From Tragulus kanchil (lineage: Eukaryota > Chordata > Mammalia > Artiodactyla > Tragulidae), in NCBI GenBank assembly GCA_022376925.1, contig JAIOJX010000004.1, forward strand, positions 126,195,123-126,259,122: a stretch of 64,000 nucleotides of DNA. The letters are read 5' to 3'. The notes below the pieces were generated by a model, which saw only the letters and a program-made list of their open reading frames with translations, was not told the DNA's origin and ran no database searches. Numbering within the stretch: position 1 is the first letter of the stretch; each line of letters starts with the position of its first letter. The position numbers and the translations under genes were made by a program. Of this stretch, positions 34,275-46,764 are shown one piece after another.

Positions 34275-34584
34275 AAAAAAAATTTTTTTTCGTGGGGGTG
34301 TGGGTTGGGGAAGGAGTGGGGCGGGCGGGCCACTTCTATTGGTCTTTCATTTATATATTTTCATCCATCTTTGTTCTTTGGCCCACGTGGGCCTCATATC
34401 ACAGTGACCTCTGTTGTCACAGAGCATCAGCTCTGGGCGCATGTGTTCCAGAGCTCTCGCTCTGCAATTGGACACATCAGTCCAGCTGCTCCGTGGCACG
34501 TGGGATCTTCCCAGGCCAGGGATCGAACTGGCGCCACTTGCACTGCAAGGCAGTGTCCTTACCCACTGGACCACCAGGGAAGCC
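34275..34584 (-). mobile_element. CHR-like SINE with G-rich (C-rich on its own strand) tail
   Basis: The body ends 'ccaccagggaagcc'. Between body and poly-A lies a G-rich block at 34290-34329. Target duplication 'agtgtgtctactttt' occurs at about 34259 and 34585. It is inserted in antisense L1. Confidence 0.93.
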
Positions 34585-36684
34585 TAGTGTGTCTACTTTT
34601 GTGCTACAACCAAACTGTTTTAATTACTTTGGCTTTATAGTATAGCTTGAAATCAGGAAGAATGACACCTTCCCCTTTTTTCTATCTCAAGATTGCTTTG
34701 GCTATTTGGAATATTTTTGATTCAAGTTTGCAATTATTTCCTTTCCTGTGAAAAATGTCACTGATATTTTGATACAGATTTCATTGAATCAGTAGATTTT
34801 GTGGGGATAGTATGGATATTTTAATAATATTCTACTGATCTATAAAAGTGTTATATCTTTGTTTTTATTGGTATAGTTTTTAATTTCTTTCATCAGTGTC
34901 TTATAGTATTCAAAATCAGATCTTTCACCTCGTCAGATTTACTCATATTTTATTCTTTATGATGAAATTTTAAATGAGGTTTTTATCTTGATTTCTTTTT
35001 CTGGTCACTTCTAATTTTTTACAGAAACAACAAATTTCTGTATATTGATTTTGTACCCTTCAGTTTTACTGAATTTATTTATTAGTTCTAATAGTTTTTT
35101 AGTAATTTTAAGGTTTATATATAGTAATGTGTCATCTGCAAAGAGTGACAATTTTACTTCTTTTCAACTTGGCTGAGTTTTCTTTTCCTTTCTTCTCTAA
35201 ATGTTGTGTGTATAACTTCCAATACTGTGTTGATTAAAATGGTGGTACTTAGTATTTTTGTCTTATTCCTGATCTCAGAAGAAAAGCTTTTAGCTCTTCA
35301 CTGTTGAGTATTAGGTTAATTGTGAATTTGTCATATATGGCCTTTGTTATGTCAAAGTATGTACCCTCTACACCCACTTTGTTGAGAATTTTTTTTTATA
35401 AATGGATGTTGAATTTTGTCAAAAGCATTTTCTGCATTTATTGAGATGATCATATGATTTTTATCCTCTGTTTTGTTAATGTAATGTATCATATTGATTG
35501 CTTTGCAGATGCTGAACCATTCTTACATCCCTGGAATAAATCCCAGTTTGTCATGCCATATGGCCCTTTTAATGTATTGTTGGATTCAGTTTCTTTATTT
35601 TTGGACTTTTTGGGATCGAGCGCCACTTGCACTGCAAGGCAGTGTCCTTACCCACTGGACCACCAGGGAAGCCTAGTGTGTCTACTTTTGTGCTACAACC
35701 AAACTGTTTTAATTACTTTGGCTTTATAGTATAGCTTGAAATCAGGAAGAATGACACCTTCCCCTTTTTTCTATCTCAAGATTGCTTTGGCTATTTGGAA
35801 TATTTTTGATTCAAGTTTGCAATTATTTCCTTTCCTGTGAAAAATGTCACTGATATTTTGATACAGATTTCATTGAATCAGTAGATTTTGTGGGGATAGT
35901 ATGGATATTTTAATAATATTCTACTGATCTATAAAAGTGTTATATCTTTGTTTTTATTGGTATAGTTTTTAATTTCTTTCATCAGTGTCTTATAGTATTC
36001 AAAATCAGATCTTTCACCTCGTCAGATTTACTCATATTTTATTCTTTATGATGAAATTTTAAATGAGGTTTTTATCTTGATTTCTTTTTCTGGTCACTTC
36101 TAATTTTTTACAGAAACAACAAATTTCTGTATATTGATTTTGTACCCTTCAGTTTTACTGAATTTATTTATTAGTTCTAATAGTTTTTTAGTAATTTTAA
36201 GGTTTATATATAGTAATGTGTCATCTGCAAAGAGTGAAAATTTTACTTCTTTTCAACTTGGCTGAGTTTTCTTTTCCTTTCTTCTCTAAATGTTGTGTGT
36301 ATAACTTCCAATACTGTGTTGATTAAAATGGTGGTACTTAGTATTTTTGTCTTATTCCTGATCTCAGAAGAAAAGCTTTTAGCTCTTCACTGTTGAGTAT
36401 TAGGTTAATTGTGAATTTGTCATATATGGCCTTTGTTATGTCAAAGTATGTACCCTCTACACCCACTTTGTTGAGAATTTTTTTTTATAAATGGATGTTG
36501 AATTTTGTCAAAAGCATTTTCTGCATTTATTGAGATGATCATATGATTTTTATCCTCTGTTTTGTTAATGTAATGTATCATATTGATTGCTTTGCAGATG
36601 CTGAACCATTCTTACATCCCTGGAATAAATCCCAGTTTGTCATGCCATATGGCCCTTTTAATGTATTGTTGGATTCAGTTTCTT
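34532..36684. repeat. Tandem overlap duplication 13 (34532-35595 and 35621-36684)
   Basis: The offset is 1089. Copy two begins mid-SINE, so 35621-35673 is an orphan SINE head. Copy one's last 20 bases are imperfect ('tctttatttttggac' against 'tcttaatattttgagac'). Confidence 0.95.
35621..35673 (-). mobile_element. Orphan CHR-like SINE head
   Basis: Only the last 53 bases of the SINE at 34275-34584 are present, directly after unrelated L1 text. This is better explained by the tile join than by insertion. Confidence 0.85.
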
Positions 36685-38491
36685 AATATTTTGAGACTTT
36701 TTGGACCTGTATTTATCAAGGATATTGATATGTAATTTCTTTTATTTTTTTATTTTCAGATAACTTTATCTGGTTTTTGTAACAAGGTAATGCAGATTTT
36801 GTAGGATGAATTTGGAAGCATTTCTTCTTTTTTCATTTTCTGAAATATTTTGAGAAAGATTAACTGTTTATTTAATATATTTTGTGGTAATTTGTCTGTC
36901 AAGCCATCTGACTCTGGATTTTTGTTGTTAGGAGGTTTTTAAAATTATTGATTAAAAATCACATTTAATGATTTATAACAATTTTCTATTTTTTCCTGAT
37001 TCAGTACTAAAAAAATTTACATTTTTCACCCATTTCTTCCAGAGTGTCCAATTTGGGGGTGTATAATTGTTTGTAGTACTCTCTTTTGATTCTTTCCAGT
37101 TTTGTGCCATCGTAACTTCTCTTTCAATATGAGTTTATTTTCCTTTTTCTTACTGATCCTGGCCAAAGTTTTATCAATTTCATTTGTTTTTTACAGAACC
37201 AATTTTTGGTTTCATTGATCCTTAAATTGTTTTAGTCTCTATGTTATTTCTTTCTCTTCTGTTCTTTATTATTTCCTTCCTTCTACTAACTTTGAACTTT
37301 ATTTGTTCTTTTCTAACTTTTTGTAAAAGTTTCAATTGTTTCTTTGAGAGTATCCTTTTCTCTAGAGGTAGGCATGTACTGTTATTTCCTTCTGAGAAAT
37401 GCTTTTGCTGCATTTTGAAACATTGGATTTCCATTTTCGTTTCTCTCAAAATATTTTTTTCCTTTGTCATCTTTGTATAGCAGCATGTTGTTTCAGCTTT
37501 ATGTGTTTAGGTTAGTTCTTTTATCAGTTATCTTCTTGTAGCCGATTTCTAGTTTTATATCATTTATATCTAGTTTTATATCAAATAGTTTTATATTGGT
37601 TCATGGACTAGCATGTAATCCCTCTGGGAGCATATTCCATGTCTACTTGTTGTATCCTCTTGTTGCATTGATCTACTCTTCATTATATAATGACCTCCTT
37701 TGTTTCTTCTTTTACTTTGTTTGAATCTTAATTTTGTCTTATATAAATATAGCTACCCCAGCTTTTCGTTTTGGTTTACGTGGAGTATCTTTTTTCACCT
37801 TTTTACACAATCTGCATTTATCTTTAGATCTGAAGTAAGTCTCTTGTATGCGACAGTAGAAGAGTCTTGTTTTCTTTCAATCCATTCAGTGTCTTTTGAT
37901 TGGAACATTTAGTTCATTCAACTTTGAAGTAGTTATTGATAATGATGTGCCTACTGCCATTTCATTAATGTTAATAATCTAGTGGCATGTGTAATTCCTC
38001 TTTGCTCCTTTCTTCTCTTGTTCTCTTCCCTTGTGATTTGAGTGTTTTGTTTTTAGTGTTTTTAGTGTTATGTTTGTGTTATTTCTCTTTATTTTTATTT
38101 ATGTTCTGTAGGTTTCGATTTGTGGTTTATCATGGGGTTCTTATAGAACAAGCTACTTATAAACTAGTCTGTTTTAAATTGATGGCCACTGAATTTCAAG
38201 CACATTCTAAATACTGCACTTTTACTGTCCCACCACCACCACATTTTATGTTTGCATATATTATCATATGTTACATCTTCTTACTTTGTGTACCACAGCT
38301 ACTTATTTTAGGCATAAAGATAGTATGAAAGATGAAGACAAAACTAGTAAACTCATCTAGTGGTTCTGCTACCTTTGCTATATGTTTGCCTTCAGCAGTG
38401 AGACATTTATTTGTAATTTTCCAGTTTCTAATTTGAGACTTTTCTTTCAAACAAGTCCCTTTAACATTTCTAATAAGGTTGGTTTAGTGAT

Positions 38492-38779
38492 GTGCGTGTG
38501 TGTGTGTGTGCTAAGTCACTTCAGTAATGCCTGAGTCTGTATGACACTATGGACTGTGGTCTGCCGAGCTCCTCTCTCCAAGGGATTCTCCAGGCAGGAA
38601 TACCAGTGTGGGTTGCCATGCCCTCCTCTTTAGCTTTTGCTACTTTGATTGTTAATGTGTTTTGTTGTGTGTCTCCTTATTGTGGGTCTCTACTTCCCAA
38701 CAAATGGAGAGGCCCCATGTCTCTTTGGTCTCCTGCAATGGCAGGTAGGTCTTTATCTATAGCACCACCTGGGAAGCCC
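38492..38779 (-). mobile_element. Bov-tA SINE with foreign insert
   Basis: A (TG)n run and antisense SINE to about 38636 is followed by about 60 bases of L1 text and then the SINE end ('ggcaggtaggtctttatcta', 'ccacctgggaagccc'). The insert at 38638-38697 repeats 39030-39090 almost exactly. Confidence 0.8.
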
Positions 38780-39233
38780 AGGTTCCTGGTGACGAACTCC
38801 TTTAGCTTTTTCTTATCTGTGAAAATCTTTATCTATCCTTCAATTCTGAATGATAACCTTTCCAGGTAGGGTATTCTTGGTTGTAAGTTATTACTGTTAA
38901 GTAGCTAGAGTGTATCCTGTCAGTCCTTCTGGCCTGTGAAGTTTCTGCTAAAAATACACCGATAAGGAGGGTTCGTTTGTGTGTAACTAATTGTTCTCTT
39001 GTTACTTTATGATCTGTTCTTATCTTTAGCTTTTGCTACTTTGATTGTTAATGTGTTTTGTTGTGTGTCTCCTTATTGTGGGTCTCTACTTTTGGACTCT
39101 GTGTTTCCTTGACTTGGATGTCTATTTCCTTTTGCCAGGCTAGGGAAGTTTTCAGCCATTATTTCTTCAAATAGGTTTTCTGTCCCCTTCTTTCTCTCAT
39201 CTCTTTTGGGATCCCTGTAATGTGAATGTCAGT

Positions 39234-39539
39234 ATTTTTTTTGTGGGGGTGGGGGTGGGGTGGACAGGGAGGGAGGTGGGCGGGCCACTTCTATTGGTCT
39301 TTCATTTGTCTATTTTAATCCATCTTCGTTCTTTGGCCTATGTGAGCCTCCTATTGCAGTGGCCTCTGTTGTTGCAGAGCACCTGCTCTGGGCGCATGCG
39401 CTCCAGAGCTCCGGCTCGGTAATTGGACACATCCGTCCAGCCGCTCCGCGGCATGTGGGATCTTCCCAGGCCAGGGATGAAACTGGCGCCCCTTGCACTG
39501 AAAGGCGGTGTCCTTACCCACTGGACCACCAGGAAAGCC
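39234..39539 (-). mobile_element. CHR-like SINE with G-rich tail
   Basis: The G-rich block at 39240-39287 precedes 'gggcgggccacttctattgg'. The target duplication 'gaatgtcagtatt' is at 39224 and 39540. It is inserted in antisense L1. Confidence 0.94.
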
Positions 39540-39949
39540 CGAATGTCAGTATTCTTGATGTTGTCCTAGAGGTCTCTTCCGCTTTTAATTTCTTCTTTTT
39601 GCTGCTGTGATTGGGTGATTTCCACAATCCTGTATTCCAGATTGTTGATCTCTTCTGCATTTTCTAATCTATTGTTGATTCCCTTTAGTGTGTTTGTCAT
39701 TTTTGTTATATATTCTTCTGTTCTGATAAGTTTCGTTAACTTTTTTCTCTTTTACGCAATTCTTGCTGAGTTCATCCATTCTTCTCTTGAGTTCTGAGAG
39801 CATCATTCTTTGAAGTGTTTTCTCTAATTTTTTTTTTCTAAGATTTTATCTTGTTCTTCATTTTAAAGATATTATGTGGTCTCATCATTTTGCCTAACCT
39901 TCTGTGTTTGTTTCTGTGTGTTAGGTATATGTCAGCTATGTCTCCCAGT

Positions 39950-40450
39950 CTAGAAAGAGTGGTCTATGTAGAAGTCTCCTATGGGGTCCAGTGGTAAACT
40001 CCACTCATCACCAGAGGCAGAGGTCCCAGGATATCCCCTGTGTGGATGCTGTGTGCTTCCCTATCGTAGTTGGGCTGCAATTTCTGTGGGCACACTGATA
40101 CGTTGGGTTGGCCCCTGACCCAGCTGGCCTGTGGCTTAGTTATGACTGATGTTTGGGGATGGCCCCCCGTGTGACTGACTGTGAGGGCTGGTCATGCCTG
40201 TTAGGTGTGCTGGGATGCAGGTCAGATCCCCCAGAGTGGGAGCCACTTTGGAGGGGCACTGGTGCCAGCCATAGTGGCCCACGTGGTGAGCTGGGGAAGA
40301 ACAAATTTGGAGGGTTGCCAGCGCCTGCTGTGGCAGTGTGCCAGGTGGACAGGGCAAGAGCTGTTTTGGAGGAACTGGCTAGGGCAGGGCTGGTCCTCAG
40401 GGGATGCTGGGGTGGGGCACACAGTAGTTTTGCTTTTTCCAAAACACCCT
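39950..40450 (-). promoter_or_regulatory. GC-rich L1 5' region
   Basis: By position this is the L1 5' UTR, which in live elements carries an internal promoter. Overlapping frames of 73-108 codons on both strands (40136-40518) arise from its GC content. Promoter activity is not implied. The duplicate is at 41117-41617. Confidence 0.5.
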
Positions 40451-40736
40451 GATGCTCTCTTCGCATAAGTCATTTGCAGATGTCGCCTAATGAGCAATTT
40501 CAGAAAGTGCTGATACACTTCAGTTTATGCCATTTTGGCTTACGACATCTTTCATAGGAACACTCCTTTCATATTGAGGGGAAAAGCTGTATTAAAAGTA
40601 GCATGTCTTTTACAATATCCATGGAAGTGCTTAGGCAAGACTTAACACACAATGTCTTCATAGAAAACTATCCCAGGAAATTATCATACTAAAATAACAA
40701 ATACAGTAATAAATACTAAATATTACAAATCTAGCT
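40451..40736. other. Stretch after L1 5' end, possibly an old DNA transposon
   Basis: The text 'ccattttggcttacgacatc' and 'ataggaacactcctttcata' hints at an old mammalian DNA transposon, but I cannot name the family. It repeats at 41618-41900. Confidence 0.25.
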
Positions 40737-41900
40737 GAGGTCTCTTCCGCTTTTAATTTCTTCTTTGGCTGCTGTGATTGGGTGATTTCCACGATCCTGT
40801 ATTCCAGATTGTTGATCTCTTCTGCATTTTCTAATCTATTGTTGATTCCCTTTAGTGTGTTTGTCATTTTTGTTATATATTCTTCTGTTCTGATAAGTTT
40901 CGTTAACTTTTTTCTCTTTTACGCAATTCTTGCTGAGTTCATCCATTCTTCTCTTGAGTTCTGAGAGCATCATTCTTTGAAGTGTTTTCTCTAATTTTTT
41001 TTTTCTAAGATTTTATCTTGTTCTTCATTTTAAAGATATTATGTGGTCTCATCATTTTGCCTAACCTTCTGTGTTTGTTTCTGTGTGTTAGGTATATGTC
41101 AGCTATGTCTCCCAGTCTAGAAAGAGTGGTCTATGTAGAAGTCTCCTATGGGGTCCAGTGGTAAACTCCACTCATCACCAGAGGCAGAGGTCCCAGGATA
41201 TCCCCTGTGTGGATGCTGTGTGCTTCCCTATCGTAGTTGGGCTGCAATTTCTGTGGGCACACTGATACGTTGGGTTGGCCCCTGACCCAGCTGGCCTGTG
41301 GCTTAGTTATGACTGATGTTTGGGGATGGCCCCCCGTGTGACTGACTGTGAGGGCTGGTCATGCCTGTTAGGTGTGCTGGGATGCAGGTCAGATCCCCCA
41401 GAGTGGGAGCCACTTTGGAGGGGCACTGGTGCCAGCCATAGTGGCCCACGTGGTGAGCTGGGGAAGAACAAATTTGGAGGGTTGCCAGCGCCTGCTGTGG
41501 CAGTGTGCCAGGTGGACAGGGCAAGAGCTGTTTTGGAGGAACTGGCTAGGGCAGGGCTGGTCCTCAGGGGATGCTGGGGTGGGGCACACAGTAGTTTTGC
41601 TTTTTCCAAAACACCCTGATGCTCTCTTCGCATAAGTCATTTGCAGATGTCGCCTAATGAGCAATTTCAGAAAGTGCTGATACACTTCAGTTTATGCCAT
41701 TTTGGCTTACGACATCTTTCATAGGAACACTCCTTTCATATTGAGGGGAAAAGCTGTATTAAAAGTAGCATGTCTTTTACAATATCCATGGAAGTGCTTA
41801 GGCAAGACTTAACACACAATGTCTTCATAGAAAACTATCCCAGGAAATTATCATACTAAAATAACAAATACAGTAATAAATACTAAATATTACAAATCTA

Positions 41901-42128
41901 AGCAAACACCTCTTTTCCTTACATACAGACAATTTATTCAACAAGACTAGACAATATTTGTAGCTCTAGTTCTTGTGAACTGCCATCTTTTTGCAGTATA
42001 GAGACATACCTAGACACACATAATAGTTTTAGTATGTAATTTTTCTTGTCCAAAGTAAAGACAATACAGCATTCTTCTTCTTAGCCTGCTGATGTAACTC
42101 AAGTGATTTCAAACTAGTTGAAGGAAAT
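41901..42128. other. Unrecognised stretch
   Basis: Nothing recognised before the SINE at 42129. Confidence 0.5.
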
Positions 42129-42334
42129 TGTTGTTTAGTCACTCAATCGTGTCCGACTCTTTGTGACCCCATGGACCATAGCCCATCCGGCTCCTCTGGC
42201 CTTGGGATTTCCCAGGCAGGAATACTGGAGTGAGTTGCCATTCCTCTCTCCAGGGCATCTTCCCAACCTTGGAATCAAATGTGTATCTCGCCTTGGCAGG
42301 TGAGTTCTTTACCATTAGCCACCAGGGAAGCCCA
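42129..42334 (-). mobile_element. Bov-tA SINE
   Basis: A well-preserved antisense copy: 'tgtttagtcactcaatcgtg', 'cgactctttgtgaccccatg', end 'ccaccagggaagccc'. The phrase 'gttgaaggaaattg' before and 'agtggagggaatag' after do not form a clear target duplication. Confidence 0.94.
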
Positions 42335-42416
42335 GTGGAGGGAATAGATAGAATTTATTATTGTAACATTAATATGTGTCCCTTCTTTATACCTTAGAGG
42401 TGATTATTTAGAGTGC

Positions 42417-42630
42417 AAGCATGCATGCAGAGTCATGTCTGACTCTTCATGTGCCCATGGACTGTAGCCCACGAGGCTCCTCTGTCCAGAGGATTTTCCA
42501 GGCCAGAATACTAGAGCAGGTTGCCATTTTCTTCTCCAGGTGAACTTCCCCATCACCAGATCAAACCTGTGTCTCCTGTGTCTCCTGCATTGTCTGGCAG
42601 ATTCTTTATCACTGACCCACCTGGGAAGCC
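42417..42630 (-). mobile_element. Bov-tA SINE
   Basis: The antisense copy has 'tggactgtagcccacgaggc' and an end 'gacccacctgggaagcc'. It lies 82 bases from the previous SINE in the same orientation. Confidence 0.92.
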
Positions 42631-42741
42631 TAATTAATTGGAGGAAACCCTTTAAACAAGAGAAAACTGCTGGAGGCTGTAACTCAGTAACAGGGGAAAG
42701 ACTGAGTGAACATTTTCTAGTAATTTAGATGTTTAATTCAT

Positions 42742-44962
42742 ATTGTAAAAGGTAAATCACAGAAAAATCTTTCTACTTGTTATACATTAAAGTCTACAAT
42801 ATAAAAATAATGTATTTTAAAAGAATACATTTTTAATGATAATAATACAATGGAATAGTTCTACCTGTTTCAGGTATTTTGAGTGGAGAGTATTCATAGT
42901 GCCAAGCACAGTCTCTAGGCTAGGATATAATTCATTTAAAGCCAAGTGTGGTTAAAGGATGGAGAATCAACCTCCTATATAGAGAGCAGACTGTGGCTGA
43001 GTGGGAGAGAGTTGTAGGCAGGATGGGGTGGGAGGTTGGGGTTAGCAGATGCAAGATTTTATATGTAGAATGGATAAATGACAAGGTCCTAGGAATATAG
43101 CACAAACAACTGTATATTCAATATCTGATAAACCATAATGGAAAAGAATATTAGAAAAGAATGTGTCACTTTTCTGTATAACAGAAATTAACACAACATT
43201 GTATATCAACTATGCTACAATTTTTTCAAAAAAGGAAATCAGCTTCCCAAAAGGGGGAAGAAAATATGCTTCCTGGGTTGATGGCAGAACTGTGACCCAG
43301 AGAAGATTTGTGATCTCTTAGTCCCAACTTCTGCTTGCAAGTGCCTGCCACATACTCTGCCCTGCATTCTTTGAAGGCCTCCTTGCGTTTCCACACTGTA
43401 GCCACATGTTTTTTTGGACGAGAGTAGCTCAGATATTTTCTGAATATAATTGGACTTGACAACACAACTAGACAACCTGCTTTATCCAAAAGATATTTTG
43501 GATTACTTCCATGTGCCAAAATCATTTCAAACACTAAGGATACACTAGTAAACAAAATACATAATGGGGAGCTGCATTGCTGTTTCACTTAGGGTGATCC
43601 GGACACCAAGAAGACAATATTTGGGTCAAGATCCAAGGGGAGGAAGGAAGCAAACAAAGCACACAGGTATTTTGGGGGAAAGTGGTCCAGGGGAAGGGAG
43701 CAGCAAGGACAGTAACACTGGGAAGCAGTAGAGTGTTCCAAATGTTTGAGTAACAACCAAGAAGCCAACATGCATGGAGTGAGGAGGAGAATAATAGATC
43801 ATGGCAGAGAGGCAAGGAGGAAAGGGTGGGAGGCATGACATGCCATGGAGGAAGAAAGGAAAGGATTGTAAAAGGTAAATCACAGAAAAATCTTTCTACT
43901 TGTTATACATTAAAGTCTACAATATAAAAATAATGTATTTTAAAAGAATACATTTTTAATGATAATAATACAATGGAATAGTTCTACCTGTTTCAGGTAT
44001 TTTGAGTGGAGAGTATTCATAGTGCCAAGCACAGTCTCTAGGCTAGGATATAATTCATTTAAAGCCAAGTGTGGTTAAAGGATGGAGAATCAACCTCCTA
44101 TATAGAGAGCAGACTGTGGCTGAGTGGGAGAGAGTTGTAGGCAGGATGGGGTGGGAGGTTGGGGTTAGCAGATGCAAGATTTTATATGTAGAATGGATAA
44201 ATGACAAGGTCCTAGGAATATAGCACAAACAACTGTATATTCAATATCTGATAAACCATAATGGAAAAGAATATTAGAAAAGAATGTGTCACTTTTCTGT
44301 ATAACAGAAATTAACACAACATTGTATATCAACTATGCTACAATTTTTTCAAAAAAGGAAATCAGCTTCCCAAAAGGGGGAAGAAAATATGCTTCCTGGG
44401 TTGATGGCAGAACTGTGACCCAGAGAAGATTTGTGATCTCTTAGTCCCAACTTCTGCTTGCAAGTGCCTGCCACATACTCTGCCCTGCATTCTTTGAAGG
44501 CCTCCTTGCGTTTCCACACTGTAGCCACATGTTTTTTTGGACGAGAGTAGCTCAGATATTTTCTGAATATAATTGGACTTGACAACACAACTAGACAACC
44601 TGCTTTATCCAAAAGATATTTTGGATTACTTCCATGTGCCAAAATCATTTCAAACACTAAGGATACACTAGTAAACAAAATACATAATGGGGAGCTGCAT
44701 TGCTGTTTCACTTAGGGTGATCCGGACACCAAGAAGACAATATTTGGGTCAAGATCCAAGGGGAGGAAGGAAGCAAACAAAGCACACAGGTATTTTGGGG
44801 GAAAGTGGTCCAGGGGAAGGGAGCAGCAAGGACAGTAACACTGGGAAGCAGTAGAGTGTTCCAAATGTTTGAGTAACAACCAAGAAGCCAACATGCATGG
44901 AGTGAGGAGGAGAATAATAGATCATGGCAGAGAGGCAAGGAGGAAAGGGTGGGAGGCATGAC
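42742..44962. repeat. Tandem overlap duplication 15 (42742-43839 and 43865-44962)
   Basis: The offset is 1123 with filler 43840-43864. No internal differences were noticed. Confidence 0.97.
43085..43225 (+). mobile_element. L1 3' end fragment, copy one
   Basis: The text 'tctgataaaccataatggaa' and 'gaaattaacacaacattgta' up to 'caactatgctacaa' is the artiodactyl L1 3' tail. The duplicate is at 44208-44348. Confidence 0.75.
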
Positions 44963-45190
44963 CATGAAGCCCGATGTGTAAAGACTTTGACTTTTGGTCT
45001 GCTTGTCTATTATGAAAAGTATTCGTGCTTCCTCATAATGGACTTATTTGCTCTGGTGAGAATAATGGAATAACATGGCTTATCTCTTATTTGATAAGTA
45101 TCCGCAGTTAAAAATCTAGGAAAGATATGATTTCTTAGGTTTTTTTACCTTAAATCTAAGGGTGTTGTAGAGATATTAAGTTAATATATA
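43226..45190. other. Unrecognised, purine-rich stretch, partly old repeat
   Basis: The part from 43530 to 43839, with 'gggaagggagcagcaagg' and 'gccaacatgcatggagtg', resembles a common old mammalian interspersed repeat whose family I cannot name. Minus-strand frames of 60-120 codons (43226-43883) repeat with the tiles and are not convincing genes. Confidence 0.35.
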
Positions 45191-45342
45191 TGTATGTGTG
45201 TTCAGTTGCTTGTATGTGTGTTCAGTTGCTCAGTTGGGTCTGACTCTTTGAGACCCCATGGACCGTTGCCCGCCATGCTATTCTGTCCATGGAATTCTTC
45301 AGGCAAGAAAACTGTAGAGGGTTGCCATTTCCTTCTTCAGAA
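45191..45342 (-). mobile_element. Bov SINE, truncated, copy one
   Basis: The antisense SINE ends at 'ccttcttcag' without the head. Its start holds a 20-base direct repeat, 'tgtatgtgtgttcagttgct' twice (45191 and 45211). The duplicate is at 46247-46398. Confidence 0.85.
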
Positions 45343-45364
45343 TCAATATACACCTTATTAATAT

Positions 45365-45580
45365 GGGGCTTCCCTGGTGGCTTGGTGGTAAAGAATCCAC
45401 CTGCAATCTGGAGATACTCAGGAGACCCAGGTTTGATCCCCGGGTCTGAATGATTCCCTGGAGAAGGAAATGGCAACCCACTCCAGTATTCTTGCCCAGG
45501 AAATTCCATGGACAGAGAAGCCTGGGCCCAAAGTCCAGGGGGTCTCAAAAAGTCAGACACATCTGAATGACTGAACACAC
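45365..45580 (+). mobile_element. Bov-tA SINE, copy one
   Basis: The plus-strand full SINE starts 'ggggcttccctggtggcttg' and ends 'gaatgactgaacacac'. It forms an inverted pair with the SINE 25 bases upstream. The duplicate is at 46422-46637. Confidence 0.93.
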
Positions 45581-46764
45581 ATGGACCCTACCAGCTAGCT
45601 TCCAAACTGTTTTATTTATTATGTTACCTATATTAATAAATAATGTAATTATTAATTTACTTCCTATTTTTATAACATTTTATGTTATAAACTGCCATCT
45701 CATTAGGTTTTGAAATCCGGATACACTAGTAAACAAAATACATAATGGAGCTGCATTGCTGTTTCACTTAGGGTGATCCGGACACCAAGAAGACAATATT
45801 TGGGTCAAGATCCAAGGGGAGGAAGGAAGCAAACAAAGCACACAGGTATTTTGGGGGAAAGTGGTCCAGGGGAAGGGAGCAGCAAGGACAGTAACACTGG
45901 GAAGCAGTAGAGTGTTCCAAATGTTTGAGTAACAACCAAGAAGCCAACATGCATGGAGTGAGGAGGAGAATAATAGATCATGGCAGAGAGGCAAGGAGGA
46001 AAGGGTGGGAGGCATGACCATGAAGCCCGATGTGTAAAGACTTTGACTTTTGGTCTGCTTGTCTATTATGAAAAGTATTCGTGCTTCCTCATAATGGACT
46101 TATTTGCTCTGGTGAGAATAATGGAATAACATGGCTTATCTCTTATTTGATAAGTATCCGCAGTTAAAAATCTAGGAAAGATATGATTTCTTAGGTTTTT
46201 TTACCTTAAATCTAAGGGTGTTGTAGAGATATTAAGTTAATATATATGTATGTGTGTTCAGTTGCTTGTATGTGTGTTCAGTTGCTCAGTTGGGTCTGAC
46301 TCTTTGAGACCCCATGGACCGTTGCCCGCCATGCTATTCTGTCCATGGAATTCTTCAGGCAAGAAAACTGTAGAGGGTTGCCATTTCCTTCTTCAGAATC
46401 AATATACACCTTATTAATATGGGGCTTCCCTGGTGGCTTGGTGGTAAAGAATCCACCTGCAATCTGGAGATACTCAGGAGACCCAGGTCTGATCCCCGGG
46501 TCTGAATGATTCCCTGGAGAAGGAAATGGCAACCCACTCCAGTATTCTTGCCCAGGAAATTCCATGGACAGAGAAGCCTGGGCCCAAAGTCCAGGGGGTC
46601 TCAAAAAGTCAGACACATCTGAATGACTGAACACACATGGACCCTACCAGCTAGCTTCGTCAAACTGTTTTTATTTATTATGTTACCTATATTAATAAAT
46701 AATGTAATTATTAATTTACTTCCTATTTTTATAACATTTTATGTTATAAACTGCCATCTCATTA

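Larger units (their letters stand above)
34245..40450 (-). mobile_element. Long L1 element, antisense (ORF2 to 5' region)
   Basis: Read on the plus strand it is antisense L1 throughout: ORF2 reverse transcriptase (34585-37200), endonuclease side (37700-38330), the upstream region (38380-39850), and a GC-rich 5' segment (about 39950-40450). The order matches one element transcribed leftward. It carries nested SINEs at 34275, 38492 and 39234 and tile duplications 13 and 14. No long ORF survives; frames of 60-126 codons are remnants. It resembles an older L1M-like type. Confidence 0.8.
39569..41900. repeat. Tandem overlap duplication 14 (39569-40733 and 40737-41900)
   Basis: The offset is 1167-1168, with only 3 filler bases. 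Differences lie near the start: 'ttctttttgctg' against 'ttctttggctg', and 'ccacaatcc' against 'ccacgatcc'. Confidence 0.96.
44661..46764. repeat. Tandem overlap duplication 16 (44661-45705 and 45719-46764)
   Basis: The offset is 1056-1059 with filler 45706-45718. Differences: 'atggggagc' against 'atggagc' near the start, one T/C in the SINE (45432 and 46488), and 'cttccaaac' against 'cttcgtcaaac'. It overlaps duplication 15. Confidence 0.95.

Noticed and set aside
40136..40518. Cluster of 73-108-codon frames on both strands
   Set aside because: It lies in the GC-rich 5' part of an antisense L1, and frames on both strands reflect base composition.
43226..46021. Repeated 60-120-codon minus-strand frames suggesting a gene family
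   Set aside because: They are identical through tile duplications 15 and 16, sit in purine-rich old repeat, and show no recognisable domain.
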